From Pseudomonas sp. ACM7 (GTDB taxonomy: Bacteria > Pseudomonadota > Gammaproteobacteria > Pseudomonadales > Pseudomonadaceae), in NCBI RefSeq assembly GCF_004136015.1, contig NZ_CP024866.1:6212761-6276760 (forward strand): a stretch of 64,000 nt of DNA, given 5' to 3'. Position 1 is the stretch's first letter. Every line of letters begins with the position of its first letter. Under the pieces are notes generated by a model. The model was not told the origin of the DNA. It saw nothing but the letters and a program-made list of their open reading frames with translations, and did no database searches. The position numbers were made by a program, and so were the translations under genes. Shown here piece after piece: positions 1-8,827 of this stretch.

Positions 1-334
1 CCATGCAGTCGTGCACTGGCATCGGTTCGCCGGCGTGATTGTCGAGCAAGCCGTCATAGGGATCCGGCAGGCGACTGTCGGGTTCGAACCAGGTGGGTTC
101 GCGCGACGCCATGATCGCCGCCAGCCGCGGATGCTGGGCGATGACAAACCGGCGCCCCAACGCTTCATGCACCAGCCCGACCGTCGCGACCGGCCTGAGG
201 CTGTCGTCATCCAGACGCAACAACCCCACGGCGCCACTGTTGAAGTACTCGCGCAGGGTCTGGACCAATCGTTGCAACCGCACGGCATTGGGCAACTCGA
301 CAATCAGGTCGGCCGCCAGGCTTTCACGCAGCAT
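1..334 (-). CDS. norR: NorR, nitric-oxide-responsive sigma-54 activator (N-terminal part only)
   Basis: The reverse strand is open from an ATG at 334 to the window edge and gives about 111 residues of an N-terminal GAF domain. Segments such as GRRFVIAQHPRLAAI and LPDPYDGL closely resemble the NO-sensing domain of NorR/FhpR proteins. In that family the domain holds a mononuclear iron that binds NO, releasing a central AAA+ domain to activate sigma-54 RNA polymerase; those AAA+ and DNA-binding domains lie outside the window. The gene diverges from dnrN, and three GGT-N7-ACC sites begin directly upstream of its start codon, so autoregulation is likely. The gene is truncated only by the window edge. 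Confidence 0.88.
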   Translation of the reverse strand, partial: MLRESLAADLIVELPNAVRLQRLVQTLREYFNSGAVGLLRLDDDSLRPVATVGLVHEALGRRFVIAQHPRLAAIMASREPTWFEPDSRLPDPYDGLLDNHAGEPMPVHDCM

Positions 335-391
335 GGTAGTTATTACCCTCTATGGTTGGATTAACCCTAATGCGTCCGGGTGCCTATCACC
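335..391. promoter_or_regulatory. Three NorR binding sites (GGT-N7-ACC)
   Basis: Three copies of GGT-N7-ACC are visible at 335-347, 354-366 and 379-391, with centres 19 and 25 bp apart. NorR enhancers are known to consist of three GT-N7-AC inverted repeats that nucleate the activator hexamer. The last centre lies about 48 bp upstream of the -24 GG of the dnrN promoter. The first site abuts the norR start codon. Confidence 0.85.
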
Positions 392-431
392 ACAACTAAA
401 AAATAAGTGATATTTTTCAATACGTTAAATA

Positions 432-447
432 TGGCATGCCGGGTGCA
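432..447 (+). promoter_or_regulatory. Sigma-54 (-24/-12) promoter of dnrN
   Basis: TGGCATGCCGGGTGCA matches the sigma-54 consensus TGGCACG-N4-TTGCW at 14 of 16 positions, with the invariant GG and GC correctly spaced. It lies 42 bp upstream of the dnrN start and downstream of the NorR triplet. Confidence 0.82.
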
Positions 448-489
448 ATGAACTTGGGGAACCGTTGAAATCCAAACAAGGAACCCCTG

Positions 490-1164
490 ATGAGCCTGAC
501 CCTACTGGAACAAAGCCTCGGCCAACTGGCTTGCGACATTCCCGGCGCCACGCGGATTTTCCACACCTTCAAACTGGACTTCTGTTGTGGCGGGCATAAA
601 AGCCTGCGCGAAGCAGCCGCTGGCAAAGACCTCGATCCGCTCCTGATTGCCGATGCGCTGCACCGACTGCAAGACACCGGCGAAACCCAACACGACTGGC
701 GCAACGAACCGTCGGAGCTATTGATCGCCCACCTTCTGGCGCGCTACCACGCCCGCCATCGCGAGCAACTGCCGGAACTGATCCGCCTGGCCCGTCGCGT
801 CGAGCAGGTCCACGGTGCGCGCAGCAGCTGCCCCAACGGACTGGCGGATCTGCTGACCGACATTCAACAAGAACTCGAAGGCCACATGCTCAAGGAAGAA
901 CAAGTGTTGTTCCCGATGCTGCAACAGGGCATCGGTCCTCAGGCCGCTCCGCCGATCCAGGTGCTGCGCTTTGAACATGATCAACATGGCGAAGCATTGG
1001 AAAGGCTGCTCGCACTGACCAACAACATCACCCCGCCGCCCGATGCCTGTAACACCTGGCGAGCCCTTTATCGTGGGCTGCTGGAGTTTCGTGATGACCT
1101 GATGCAACACATCCATCTGGAAAACAACGTGTTGTTTGTTAACGCCTTGAACCGTCGTCACTGA
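490..1164 (+). CDS. dnrN: DnrN/YtfE-type di-iron protein (iron-sulfur cluster repair, NO stress)
   Basis: A 224-residue cytoplasmic protein of the RIC (YtfE/ScdA/DnrN) family, which repairs Fe-S clusters damaged by NO and handles NO through a di-iron centre. The N-terminal ScdA_N region carries the Cys pair in FCCGGH (residues 31-36). The hemerythrin-like part has H87, H132, E136, H163, H207 and E211, which line up with the six ligands of E. coli YtfE at a constant offset of three. An AAGGAA ribosome site precedes the ATG. The NorR/sigma-54 promoter upstream fits an NO-induced protective function. Confidence 0.93.
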   Translation: MSLTLLEQSLGQLACDIPGATRIFHTFKLDFCCGGHKSLREAAAGKDLDPLLIADALHRLQDTGETQHDWRNEPSELLIAHLLARYHARHREQLPELIRLARRVEQVHGARSSCPNGLADLLTDIQQELEGHMLKEEQVLFPMLQQGIGPQAAPPIQVLRFEHDQHGEALERLLALTNNITPPPDACNTWRALYRGLLEFRDDLMQHIHLENNVLFVNALNRRH

Positions 1165-1239
1165 TCGATTGCCGCTCACACCCAACCCGCGCCAGCCCAC
1201 CGGTTGACGCGGGTTTTGTCTGTCAGGGACGGCGGGCGA

Positions 1240-1680
1240 TCAACCGTGCCAATAGAACATGGCCTTGGCCAGGATCACGATCAACACCATGTGCCCGAGG
1301 ATGCTGCGGCGAATCCAGCTGGCGCGGGTCGCGGTCAGTCGTGCGCTTTTCAGCCAATACGCCAGCAGGAAGTAATGGCCGATGATGCTCAGGGCCAGAA
1401 CGATCTTCAGGCTCAGTAATGTGCCAAAACTGCTGGCCAGCGGCTGACTCAATACGCCACGGTGTTGCCACGCCAGGCTGATGCCGGCGCCATACAACAG
1501 CAACACCACGCCATGCAGCACCTTGCGCGAACGCACTGCAATCGCTTGATCTGCGGTCGATTGCGCGGCATCCGCCAACTGCTGGCGGGCGCGGTGCCAG
1601 ATCACCACCTCGAAAAACAGCGTGCCGATGAAGGCAATCGCCGCCAGCAAGTGGGTGACCAGTAAAAAGGGATATAACAC
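1240..1680 (-). CDS. CopD-like four-helix membrane protein (copy 1)
   Basis: A 146-residue inner-membrane protein with four predicted helices and conserved histidines in the first, third and fourth (THLLAA, GHYFLL, GHMVLI). It resembles CopD-domain and denitrification-linked small membrane proteins. The start is a GTG with an excellent GGAGG five bases upstream. It follows nnrS by 25 bp and is probably co-transcribed with it. A paralogue at 31592-32035 shares the PLASSFGTLL-LKI core. Possible functions are copper or heme binding or assembly of a respiratory enzyme; none is shown by the sequence. Confidence 0.72.
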   Translation of the reverse strand: MLYPFLLVTHLLAAIAFIGTLFFEVVIWHRARQQLADAAQSTADQAIAVRSRKVLHGVVLLLYGAGISLAWQHRGVLSQPLASSFGTLLSLKIVLALSIIGHYFLLAYWLKSARLTATRASWIRRSILGHMVLIVILAKAMFYWHG

Positions 1681-1705
1681 CGGCAGCCTCCATCAATTCA
1701 CTTGC

Positions 1706-2896
1706 TTAGCCTGGATGGCCGTCCACCCGGGCTCGCAGCAGCATCGGCCCATAGCGCCAGGCGTACAGCGCAAACGCCAGCGCCCAACACAGACCGGCCA
1801 GCCACAACGCAGGCAGGGGAAAGAACAGGATCAACACGACCCGGCTCAAGCACGCCAGGTTGAGCAAAATGAACGCCAAAGTCATGCCCGACGGCGGCTC
1901 CAGCGCTCGGCCGGTATGCCCCAGGCTGACCCGCGCGATCATCGCCAACACCAGGCCGCCCATGGCGCCGATCGTCAGGCAATGCACCGCCAGACTCGAG
2001 TTAATCGGCACACCGAAATGCCACAGCGCCATTGCGAGACAGGCCACCGCCAACCAGGCATACGCCAGGTACAACGACCACAGCAGCGGCACGCGCCAGA
2101 GGGCGCGATCATGCCAGCGAACCAGACGCACCAGATGCAAGGCGGCCAGCACGGCGAACAACAGGCCCACCCAGAGATTGGGGTCAAGCGCAGGTCCGGC
2201 GGCATACAACAACGCCACCAGCGGTGAGCCAATCAGCAGCAGCCAATCCAGCCACGGCCAGGGGGTAACGCCTTCGACCTTGCCGAGGCCGCGCTGGATG
2301 AAGAACGGAATGACCCGCCCGCCGATCAACCCCATCATCGCCGCCACCAGCCAGAGGCCGGTCAGCACGCCTTGACGCTGCCAGCCTTCATGACCTTCGA
2401 CCAGGCCGTACAGGGACAACCCGTCGGCCGCCGCTAACAACAGCAGCACCACCGCAATCGGGTAGTTACGTGTCTGCCGCACCTTCCACAGGGTGAAACC
2501 CATGAGCGCGGCCACCGCCAGCGGGAACGCCAATTCCAGTACCGCAAGCACCGGCCACGGAGCATTGACCAGCCAGGCCGCGCGCGCCAACAACCACAGC
2601 AATGCCAGCGCGGCCAGGGGTCGCCCGCTGATGCCGGGACGACCGGTCCAGGTTTGCACGGCCGTCAGCAGAAAACCCGCGATGATCGCCAAGCCGAACC
2701 CGAACAACAATTCGTGTCGATGCCAGCCCAGCCAGCCACCCGCCGGCTGCCAGCCGGAAAGCGCACCACTGAAGGCGGCGAGCCAGACTGGAATGACCAG
2801 CACCGCCAGCAGGCAGCCGGCGAGGAAAAATGGCCGAAAGGCCAAACGTAACAGCGGTGCGATGGCCATCGCTTTACGGCGGTCGAGCACTTGCAT
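1706..2896 (-). CDS. nnrS: NnrS family heme-copper membrane protein
   Basis: A 396-residue polytopic protein of about 12 predicted helices that matches the NnrS family from its start (LLRLAFRPFFLAGC, GWHRHELLFGF). NnrS proteins bind heme and copper and relieve NO stress during denitrification in other bacteria, though the exact reaction is unsettled. AAGGAG seven bases before the ATG supports this start. It leads a two-gene unit with the copD-like gene. A near-perfect -24/-12 promoter lies about 115 bp upstream on the same strand, which suggests NorR control. Confidence 0.92.
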   Translation of the reverse strand: MQVLDRRKAMAIAPLLRLAFRPFFLAGCLLAVLVIPVWLAAFSGALSGWQPAGGWLGWHRHELLFGFGLAIIAGFLLTAVQTWTGRPGISGRPLAALALLWLLARAAWLVNAPWPVLAVLELAFPLAVAALMGFTLWKVRQTRNYPIAVVLLLLAAADGLSLYGLVEGHEGWQRQGVLTGLWLVAAMMGLIGGRVIPFFIQRGLGKVEGVTPWPWLDWLLLIGSPLVALLYAAGPALDPNLWVGLLFAVLAALHLVRLVRWHDRALWRVPLLWSLYLAYAWLAVACLAMALWHFGVPINSSLAVHCLTIGAMGGLVLAMIARVSLGHTGRALEPPSGMTLAFILLNLACLSRVVLILFFPLPALWLAGLCWALAFALYAWRYGPMLLRARVDGHPG

Positions 2897-3009
2897 AAAG
2901 CCACTCCTTTACCTTGCTGCTGACCTGACGCTAACCCACACGCGTCGAAGTAAGTCCGGGGGCAATGATCGGGTATTGGCGATCAATTGCCTTTGTCGCA
3001 GATCAAGTG

Positions 3010-3025
3010 TGCAAGGGACGTGCCC
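3010..3025 (-). promoter_or_regulatory. Sigma-54 promoter facing nnrS
   Basis: The minus strand reads GGGCACGTCCCTTGCA, 15 of 16 matches to the sigma-54 consensus with correct GG/GC spacing. The predicted start of transcription is near 2999, about 100 bp before nnrS. The only NorR-type sites nearby are at 3172-3228, on the far side of a REP doublet. Confidence 0.75.
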
Positions 3026-3061
3026 CGCAGCTTTCTCGTTTTCCAGTGGCGAGGGAGTTTG

Positions 3062-3159
3062 CCCTTGTGGGAGCGAGCTTGCTCGCGATGACAGCGGTAC
3101 ATTCAGCATCAATGTCGGCTGACCCGCCGCTATCGCGAGCAAGCTCGCTCCCACAGGGG
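3062..3159. repeat. REP doublet (REPIN)
   Basis: Two inverted REP copies (GTGGGAGCGAGCTTGCTCGC and its complement) flank a spacer of about 50 bp. This is the common Pseudomonas REPIN layout. It sits between the nnrS sigma-54 promoter and the NorR site cluster, within the 440-bp gap between nnrS and the 29-codon ORF. Confidence 0.95.
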
Positions 3160-3171
3160 TGATCGGCTCAG

Positions 3172-3228
3172 GGTACAAATGACCCTTTAATGGTTATTTA
3201 AACCATAAAGCGTGTGGTCGTTTTTACC
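3172..3228. promoter_or_regulatory. Three NorR binding sites upstream of the dnr operon
   Basis: GGT-N7-ACC occurs at 3172-3184, 3192-3204 and 3216-3228, with centres 20 and 24 bp apart. The last centre is about 48 bp from the -24 GG of the downstream promoter. This geometry is almost identical to that upstream of dnrN. Confidence 0.83.
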
Positions 3229-3268
3229 CTCTTATCTGACAACCCTAATAAACAAGGGCCTCCAGGCA

Positions 3269-3284
3269 TGGCCCGCGTCTTGCT
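3269..3284 (+). promoter_or_regulatory. Sigma-54 promoter of the 29-codon ORF-dnr-dnrP unit
   Basis: TGGCCCGCGTCTTGCT differs from the sigma-54 consensus at one position and has correct GG/GC spacing. It lies downstream of the NorR triplet and about 55 bp before the 3339 start codon. Confidence 0.82.
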
Positions 3285-3338
3285 CAAGCTTTCAGCAATC
3301 AAAAAAACCTTGATCCCTCTCGATCCCCAGGAGTCGTC

Positions 3339-3428
3339 ATGAAAAAAGTCATCCAGCCACTGGCCTGGTTTGTGGTGTTGACCTCGGTTCTGGCGTTGGC
3401 CAGCGGCGTCTCACTGGGCCTCGTTTGA
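3339..3428 (+). CDS. 29-residue predicted membrane microprotein upstream of dnr
   Basis: A 30-codon ORF (MKKVIQPLAWFVVLTSVLAL, then ASGVSLGLV) preceded by AGGAG five bases before its ATG. Composition predicts two N-terminal lysines and a single membrane helix. It lies between the NorR/sigma-54 promoter and dnr, 41 bp before the dnr start, so it should be the first translated product of that transcript. I recognise no family. It could be an NO-stress membrane microprotein or a leader peptide tuning dnr expression; the strong ribosome site is the main evidence that it is translated. Confidence 0.6.
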   Translation: MKKVIQPLAWFVVLTSVLALASGVSLGLV

Positions 3429-3469
3429 CTTGATCGCCATCCCCTCCTCAATCCTCAGGATGAATTCTT

Positions 3470-4153
3470 ATGGTGCTTCATCGCGTCCATCACCAGATTC
3501 TGCGCAGTCATCACTTGTTCGAGCCGTTGAACGAAGAACAGCTGGATGAATTGATGAGTACCAGCCACTTGTTGAGCATCGACAAAGGCGAACCGCTGTT
3601 CCGTCAGGGCGAGCCGGCAGACTCGTTTTATTTCATCATTGCCGGGGCGGTAAAAATCTACCGACTGACACCGGATGGGCAGGAGAAAGTGTTCGAGGTG
3701 ATCAGCGATCGGCAAACCTTCGCCGAGGCGATGATGCTGATGGACACCCCGAACTATGTGGCCTCGGCCGAAGCGATCTGCCCGACTCAGCTCTATCGGT
3801 TATCCAACAACACCTACATGCGCCTGCTGCAGAGCAATAGTCGACTGACCTTTGCGCTGCTTGGCAAGCTCTGCGTTCGCCTGCATCAACGGGTCAACGA
3901 AATCGAAACCCTGTCCCTGAAAAACGCCACCCACCGGGTCGTGCGCTATCTGCTGACGCAGCTGGTGCGCCAGCAAACCGTTGACAGCCAATTCGAACTG
4001 CCGATGGCCAAGCAATTGATTGCCGGGCATCTGTCGATCCAGCCGGAAACCTTTTCGCGGATTATCCGTCGCCTGATCGATGAAAAAATCATCACCCAGG
4101 ACGGCCGCCAGATCGCCATTCTCGATCGTCTGCGCCTGGAACAGTTCGAGTGA
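3470..4153 (+). CDS. dnr: DNR, NO-responsive CRP/FNR-family activator of denitrification
   Basis: A 227-residue CRP/FNR-family regulator very close to P. aeruginosa DNR throughout: N-terminal HxHHLFEPL, cyclic-nucleotide-like beta-roll with FRQGEPADSFY and KIYRLTPDGQEK, dimer helix with EIETLSLKNATHRVVRYLL, and C-terminal helix-turn-helix with HLSIQPETFSRI. It lacks the N-terminal cysteines of FNR/ANR, as expected for a heme- and NO-dependent DNR. It should activate the TTGAT-N4-ATCAA promoters of norC, nirS, nosR and others in this window. Upstream signals point to NorR and sigma-54 control. Confidence 0.95.
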   Translation: MVLHRVHHQILRSHHLFEPLNEEQLDELMSTSHLLSIDKGEPLFRQGEPADSFYFIIAGAVKIYRLTPDGQEKVFEVISDRQTFAEAMMLMDTPNYVASAEAICPTQLYRLSNNTYMRLLQSNSRLTFALLGKLCVRLHQRVNEIETLSLKNATHRVVRYLLTQLVRQQTVDSQFELPMAKQLIAGHLSIQPETFSRIIRRLIDEKIITQDGRQIAILDRLRLEQFE

Positions 4154-4158
4154 GTGCC

Positions 4159-4350
4159 ATGCCCGTCTGTTTGTATTGCCAACACGTAAACCCTGCGCAA
4201 GAAACCGAGTGCCGCCAATGCGGCATGCCCCTGCCGGCATTCGCCGCACAGGCGGGGGAACGCCGGCTGCGCCGATTCATGTGGTTCTGCATCGGCCTGA
4301 CGATTTTCTGCGTGACGATGTTTTTCTGGCTGCCGCGCAGCATCTCCTGA
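4159..4350 (+). CDS. dnrP: DnrP-like zinc-ribbon membrane protein
   Basis: A 63-residue protein with two Cys pairs (CLYC and CRQC) forming a zinc ribbon, followed by one C-terminal membrane helix (MWFCIGLTIFCVTMFFWL). It begins five bases after the dnr stop codon and is surely co-transcribed. An in-frame GTG at 4150 overlapping dnr is an alternative start. Small proteins of this kind beside dnr are called DnrP in other pseudomonads; their function is not known to me. Confidence 0.75.
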   Translation: MPVCLYCQHVNPAQETECRQCGMPLPAFAAQAGERRLRRFMWFCIGLTIFCVTMFFWLPRSIS

Positions 4351-4360
4351 AGACACACAG

Positions 4361-4510
4361 TCCCCTGTAGCAGCTGGCGAAGCCTGCGTTCGGCTGCGAA
4401 GCAGTCGTAAATCCTGAGTCCCGTTTTTATCTGACACACCGCGTGGACTGGGTTTACGACTGCTTCGCAGCCGAACGCAGCCTCGCAGGCTCGGCAGCTG
4501 CTACAGGGGA
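4361..4510. repeat. 150-bp inverted repeat, family TGTAGCAGCTGG (copy A)
   Basis: Arms of about 45-60 bases begin CCCCTGTAGCAGCTGGCGAA and return as CAGCTGCTACAGGGG. The centre carries TTTACGACTGCTTCGCAGCC-type sequence. Related copies lie at 15840-15997 and 28567-28704. The sequence differs from the GTGGGAGCG REP family. It separates the converging dnrP and norD genes and could act as a two-way terminator. Confidence 0.9.
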
Positions 4511-4519
4511 CCGTATCCA

Positions 4520-6361
4520 TCACGGCTGGGTCAGCTGGCGATACAACTGCGGCAAGCGCAGGGGTAATTGCTCGGGCTGGCGGATCAAGGTATAGCCATT
4601 GGCGCCGAACATGTAAGGCAGGTAATCCCCGGCCTCGCGATCAATCGTGATACAGAACGGCGTCAACCCCTGACGCCGCGCCTCCAGCACCGCTTCGCGG
4701 GTGTCTTCAACGCCGTAGCGCCCCTCATACAGATCCAGATCATTCGGTTTGCCATCCGTCAGCAGCAGTAACAGTTTGCTGCGTCGTTTGCTCTTGCCCA
4801 GCAGTTGGGTAGCGTGGCGAATGGCAGCACCCATGCGCGTGTAATAACCCGGTTTCAGCCCTTGAATGCGACCGCGGGTGTTGTCGTCATAACGCTGGGT
4901 GAAGGATTTGAGTTCCTGCATGCGCACTTGATGACGACGCAGCGAGGAAAACCCGTACAGGGCGAAATCATCGCCGAGCACCGACAGGGTTTCGCCGAAC
5001 AGCAGCAAACTGTCGCGGATCACATCAATCACCCGATGCTCATCGTTCAAGTGCGCGTCGGTGGACATCGACACATCGGCCAGCAACAGGCACGCCAGGT
5101 CGCGGCGCGTCTGCCGCTGTTCCATGAACAGACCGCGTTCCGCACACTGGCCATGCTCGCGTTCAACGTGAAAATCCAGCCAGGCTTGCATGTCCAGTTC
5201 AGACCCTTGAGGTTGCTGGCGTAACCATTGGCGGTCATTGCGCAATTGCTCGAACTGGCGGCGCAGACGGTGCGCCGAGGATTTCAGACGTGGCGGCAGT
5301 GGCTGCGCCTCACAATCGCGGGGCACCATCATTTGCAGATTGACGAAGGCGTCCTGCATCTGTTGTTTGCGATAGTCCCACTCCGGCAACTTGATGCCTT
5401 CGCCCAGGGGAATATCGTCAACATCGGCGGGCGGCAAATCCAGGTGCAGCTTGAGGCCGCCGCCCTTGCGCAGACGGGTGCGCGACAGGCTCAACTCGTC
5501 CAGGTCCTCGGCGACTCTGGCCGCGTCCGGGTCTTCGCTGTCGTCTGACCAGCGATCCAGGTCGACGTGTTCGGTCCAGCTGAACAGGTTCTCCAGGCGC
5601 ACGATCAGCAACCCGCCGTCGCGGCTGCCATCATCGATCCGCCTGGCGCGTTTGCTTGCGCCTTTCTGTTCGCCGGGCGGGGGCGTCAGAGTCTCTTCCG
5701 ACTCGTCCCCCAGGTCGGCAGCCTGCGGACTCGCGAGGTTTTGCGGCGGGTACAACCACAGCGGCAGCGGCCAGGCGGCCCGTTCGCTGCGGGGAAAATG
5801 TTCGACACTGCCCGGCTCGCGTAGCGCCTGGCATAACGCCCGTTCCAGCGCAGCTTCGCCGGGGTTCAATGTTGCCGGATCCGGGCGAAGTTGCAGATGA
5901 GCATCGACCAAACGTTTGTACCGGGCACACAACGCGGGATAGCACCGCAACAGCTGTTGCGTCCAGCGTTGATTGTCCCGACCCCAGTGCCGCATTTGAC
6001 CGGCCTGGGCTGCCAGCAGCGCGAGCCAACGATAGAGTTCCTCGTTCAGTGCAACTTCAGGAAAGACCGCAAGGTTCGACGGCAGACGAAGGTTGGTCTC
6101 GTCGCACCACGCCAAGGGCACTTGCTTGCAGGTGCCGGCGATCTGCTGCAGCACGTTGCGTCGCAACAGCAGATCGCGGTCGCTGGCGGCTTCGACACCG
6201 ATGCCGCTGGCGCCGCCCATGGCGCGAAACAGCAGCGCCAGCGGTCGTTGCTGGCTGGCCAGTTCGACGCGTGCTTCGGGGAAGTCCGGGCTGGCGCGCC
6301 GGGTGATGAAACGATGCCAGACGCTGCCTACCCACTCTTCCAGTTCGATAGTAAAGGCCAC
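4520..6361 (-). CDS. norD: NorD, von Willebrand factor A protein for NO reductase maturation
   Basis: A 613-residue soluble protein of the NorD/CbbO family. The C-terminal VWA domain shows a MIDAS motif (LLADVSMSTD) and the typical SSLRRHQV and LTDGKPNDLD segments. The middle is acidic and low in complexity. NorD is thought to work with the AAA+ protein NirQ/NorQ to insert or activate metal in NorCB. It lies downstream of norB, but a clear terminator at 6386-6416 separates them, so read-through or a separate promoter is needed. Confidence 0.93.
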   Translation of the reverse strand: MAFTIELEEWVGSVWHRFITRRASPDFPEARVELASQQRPLALLFRAMGGASGIGVEAASDRDLLLRRNVLQQIAGTCKQVPLAWCDETNLRLPSNLAVFPEVALNEELYRWLALLAAQAGQMRHWGRDNQRWTQQLLRCYPALCARYKRLVDAHLQLRPDPATLNPGEAALERALCQALREPGSVEHFPRSERAAWPLPLWLYPPQNLASPQAADLGDESEETLTPPPGEQKGASKRARRIDDGSRDGGLLIVRLENLFSWTEHVDLDRWSDDSEDPDAARVAEDLDELSLSRTRLRKGGGLKLHLDLPPADVDDIPLGEGIKLPEWDYRKQQMQDAFVNLQMMVPRDCEAQPLPPRLKSSAHRLRRQFEQLRNDRQWLRQQPQGSELDMQAWLDFHVEREHGQCAERGLFMEQRQTRRDLACLLLADVSMSTDAHLNDEHRVIDVIRDSLLLFGETLSVLGDDFALYGFSSLRRHQVRMQELKSFTQRYDDNTRGRIQGLKPGYYTRMGAAIRHATQLLGKSKRRSKLLLLLTDGKPNDLDLYEGRYGVEDTREAVLEARRQGLTPFCITIDREAGDYLPYMFGANGYTLIRQPEQLPLRLPQLYRQLTQP

Positions 6362-6385
6362 GACATTTGCCCTTTTTGGTAAACC

Positions 6386-6416
6386 AAAAAAACGGCCCGC
6401 TGTATCAGCCGGGCCG
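6386..6416 (-). terminator. Rho-independent terminator after norCB
   Basis: On the minus strand a seven-base-pair stem (CGGCCCG with CGGGCCG) closed by a ten-base loop is followed by seven T residues. It lies 25 bp after the norB stop codon and just before norD. A second T-rich palindrome (TTTTTGG TAAA CCAAAAA) overlaps its tail at 6373-6390. Confidence 0.72.
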
Positions 6417-6440
6417 ACCTTTTCTAGCCGTTACACCGGC

Positions 6441-7871
<1,431 letters not shown>

Positions 7872-8312
7872 TTAGCCCTCCTTGTTTGGCGGCCAGCCAT
7901 TGGTGTTGATTTTCGAGCTCCATTTGAGGAACTCGGCGATGTCATCCACCTCCTGTTCACTCAACTTGAACTGAGGCATCGCGCGCCGGCCCGGTACGCC
8001 CAGTGGCTGCATTTTCATCCAGGCATGCAGGAAGGGTTTGAAGCCCGCTTCTCCGCCGCGCCGCTGGAACACGTTGCCCAGCTCAGGCGCGAAGTAGGCG
8101 CCCTCGCCCAGCAGCGTGTGGCAGCCGATGCAATTGTTTTGCTCCCAGACCAACTTGCCGCGCACCACTGACTCGGTGAGCTGCGCTTCATTGCTGCGGG
8201 CCGGAAAGGTCTGTTCCGTGTGATAGGTCAAGGCCAGGAATATCAGGAAGAAGAAAATGCTTCCCCCGAAGTAGATATTCCTGGCCATGCCTTTGGTGAA
8301 GGTCTCTGACAT
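7872..8312 (-). CDS. norC: Nitric oxide reductase subunit C (membrane cytochrome c)
   Basis: A 146-residue protein, the same length as P. aeruginosa NorC and nearly identical at both ends (MSETFTKGMARNIYFGG, SKIN-NGWPPNKEG). An N-terminal anchor helix is followed by a periplasmic heme-c domain with CIGCH at residues 61-65 and an axial Met in RRAMPQF. It passes electrons to NorB. A longer frame to 8342 exists, but its ATG overlaps the predicted -10 element; GAGGAA precedes the 8312 ATG. Confidence 0.97.
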   Translation of the reverse strand: MSETFTKGMARNIYFGGSIFFFLIFLALTYHTEQTFPARSNEAQLTESVVRGKLVWEQNNCIGCHTLLGEGAYFAPELGNVFQRRGGEAGFKPFLHAWMKMQPLGVPGRRAMPQFKLSEQEVDDIAEFLKWSSKINTNGWPPNKEG

Positions 8313-8369
8313 GGTCGCTTCCTCTTTGCTTGGCCCGTCCATGATAGGAAGCGAAGGGTTGAAACCTGC

Positions 8370-8383
8370 TTGATGGCGATCAA
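8370..8383 (-). promoter_or_regulatory. DNR/ANR box of norCB
   Basis: TTGAT-GGCG-ATCAA is a perfect FNR-type palindrome. If centred at -41.5, transcription starts near 8335 and a TATCAT -10 element falls at 8341-8346, within one base of the ideal place. The predicted leader to norC is about 23 nt. Confidence 0.9.
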
Positions 8384-8430
8384 GAAAGGCAGATGGTTTT
8401 GGTCGGGTATAGATCGTATGGCTGACGAAG

Positions 8431-8532
8431 ATCCAATGTGGGAGCGAGCTTGCTCGCGATGGCGGTCTGACAGTCGACGAAGATGTTGAATGTTATGACC
8501 CCATCGCGAGCAAGCTCGCTCCCACATTGGAT
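8431..8532. repeat. REP doublet (REPIN)
   Basis: ATCCAATGTGGGAGCGAGCT and its inverted partner ending ACATTGGAT flank a spacer of about 50 bp. It lies between the nirP stop codon and the norC promoter. Confidence 0.95.
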
Positions 8533-8559
8533 TTGCGGTGTTTTACAGACGGTGTTCCT

Positions 8560-8817
8560 TCAGTGGAACGACACCAGTGTCAGCCCCACAACGGCCGCCA
8601 ACACCAGCGCCCAGCTCAACATCAACCGGCGCCACAGTCGCGGCGCGTGGCGCATCTCCATGAACCCATCGGTGATCAGCCACGCCTTGCCGACCGCCAC
8701 CAGCAAAATGACAATCGACAACAACCACGTCGCCCCGGCCTGCGCCAGCATCACGGTGCAGACGCTTAACGTCGCGAGCGCTGCCCAAAAGACGAGCAAA
8801 ACCCTGGAAACAGACAT
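8560..8817 (-). CDS. nirP: NirP/NorF-like small membrane protein (COX IV-like)
   Basis: An 85-residue protein with three predicted helices, similar to prokaryotic cytochrome oxidase subunit IV (AWLITDGFMEMRHAPRLWR). It is last in the nirQOP unit, 10 bp after nirO. In other denitrifiers the NorEF pair improves NO reductase activity but is not catalytic. Family assignment rests on position and the COX4_pro-like pattern. Confidence 0.8.
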   Translation of the reverse strand: MSVSRVLLVFWAALATLSVCTVMLAQAGATWLLSIVILLVAVGKAWLITDGFMEMRHAPRLWRRLMLSWALVLAAVVGLTLVSFH

Positions 8818-8827
8818 GAGAACCTCG

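Noticed and set aside
2993..3006. TTGTC-GCAG-ATCAA, a possible DNR box for nnrS
   Set aside because: It overlaps the predicted start site of the stronger sigma-54 promoter and has two mismatches, so a class II activator function is unlikely.
3430..3443. TTGAT-CGCC-ATCCC upstream of dnr
   Set aside because: Only one half-site is good, and a -41.5 placement would put transcription start inside the dnr coding region.
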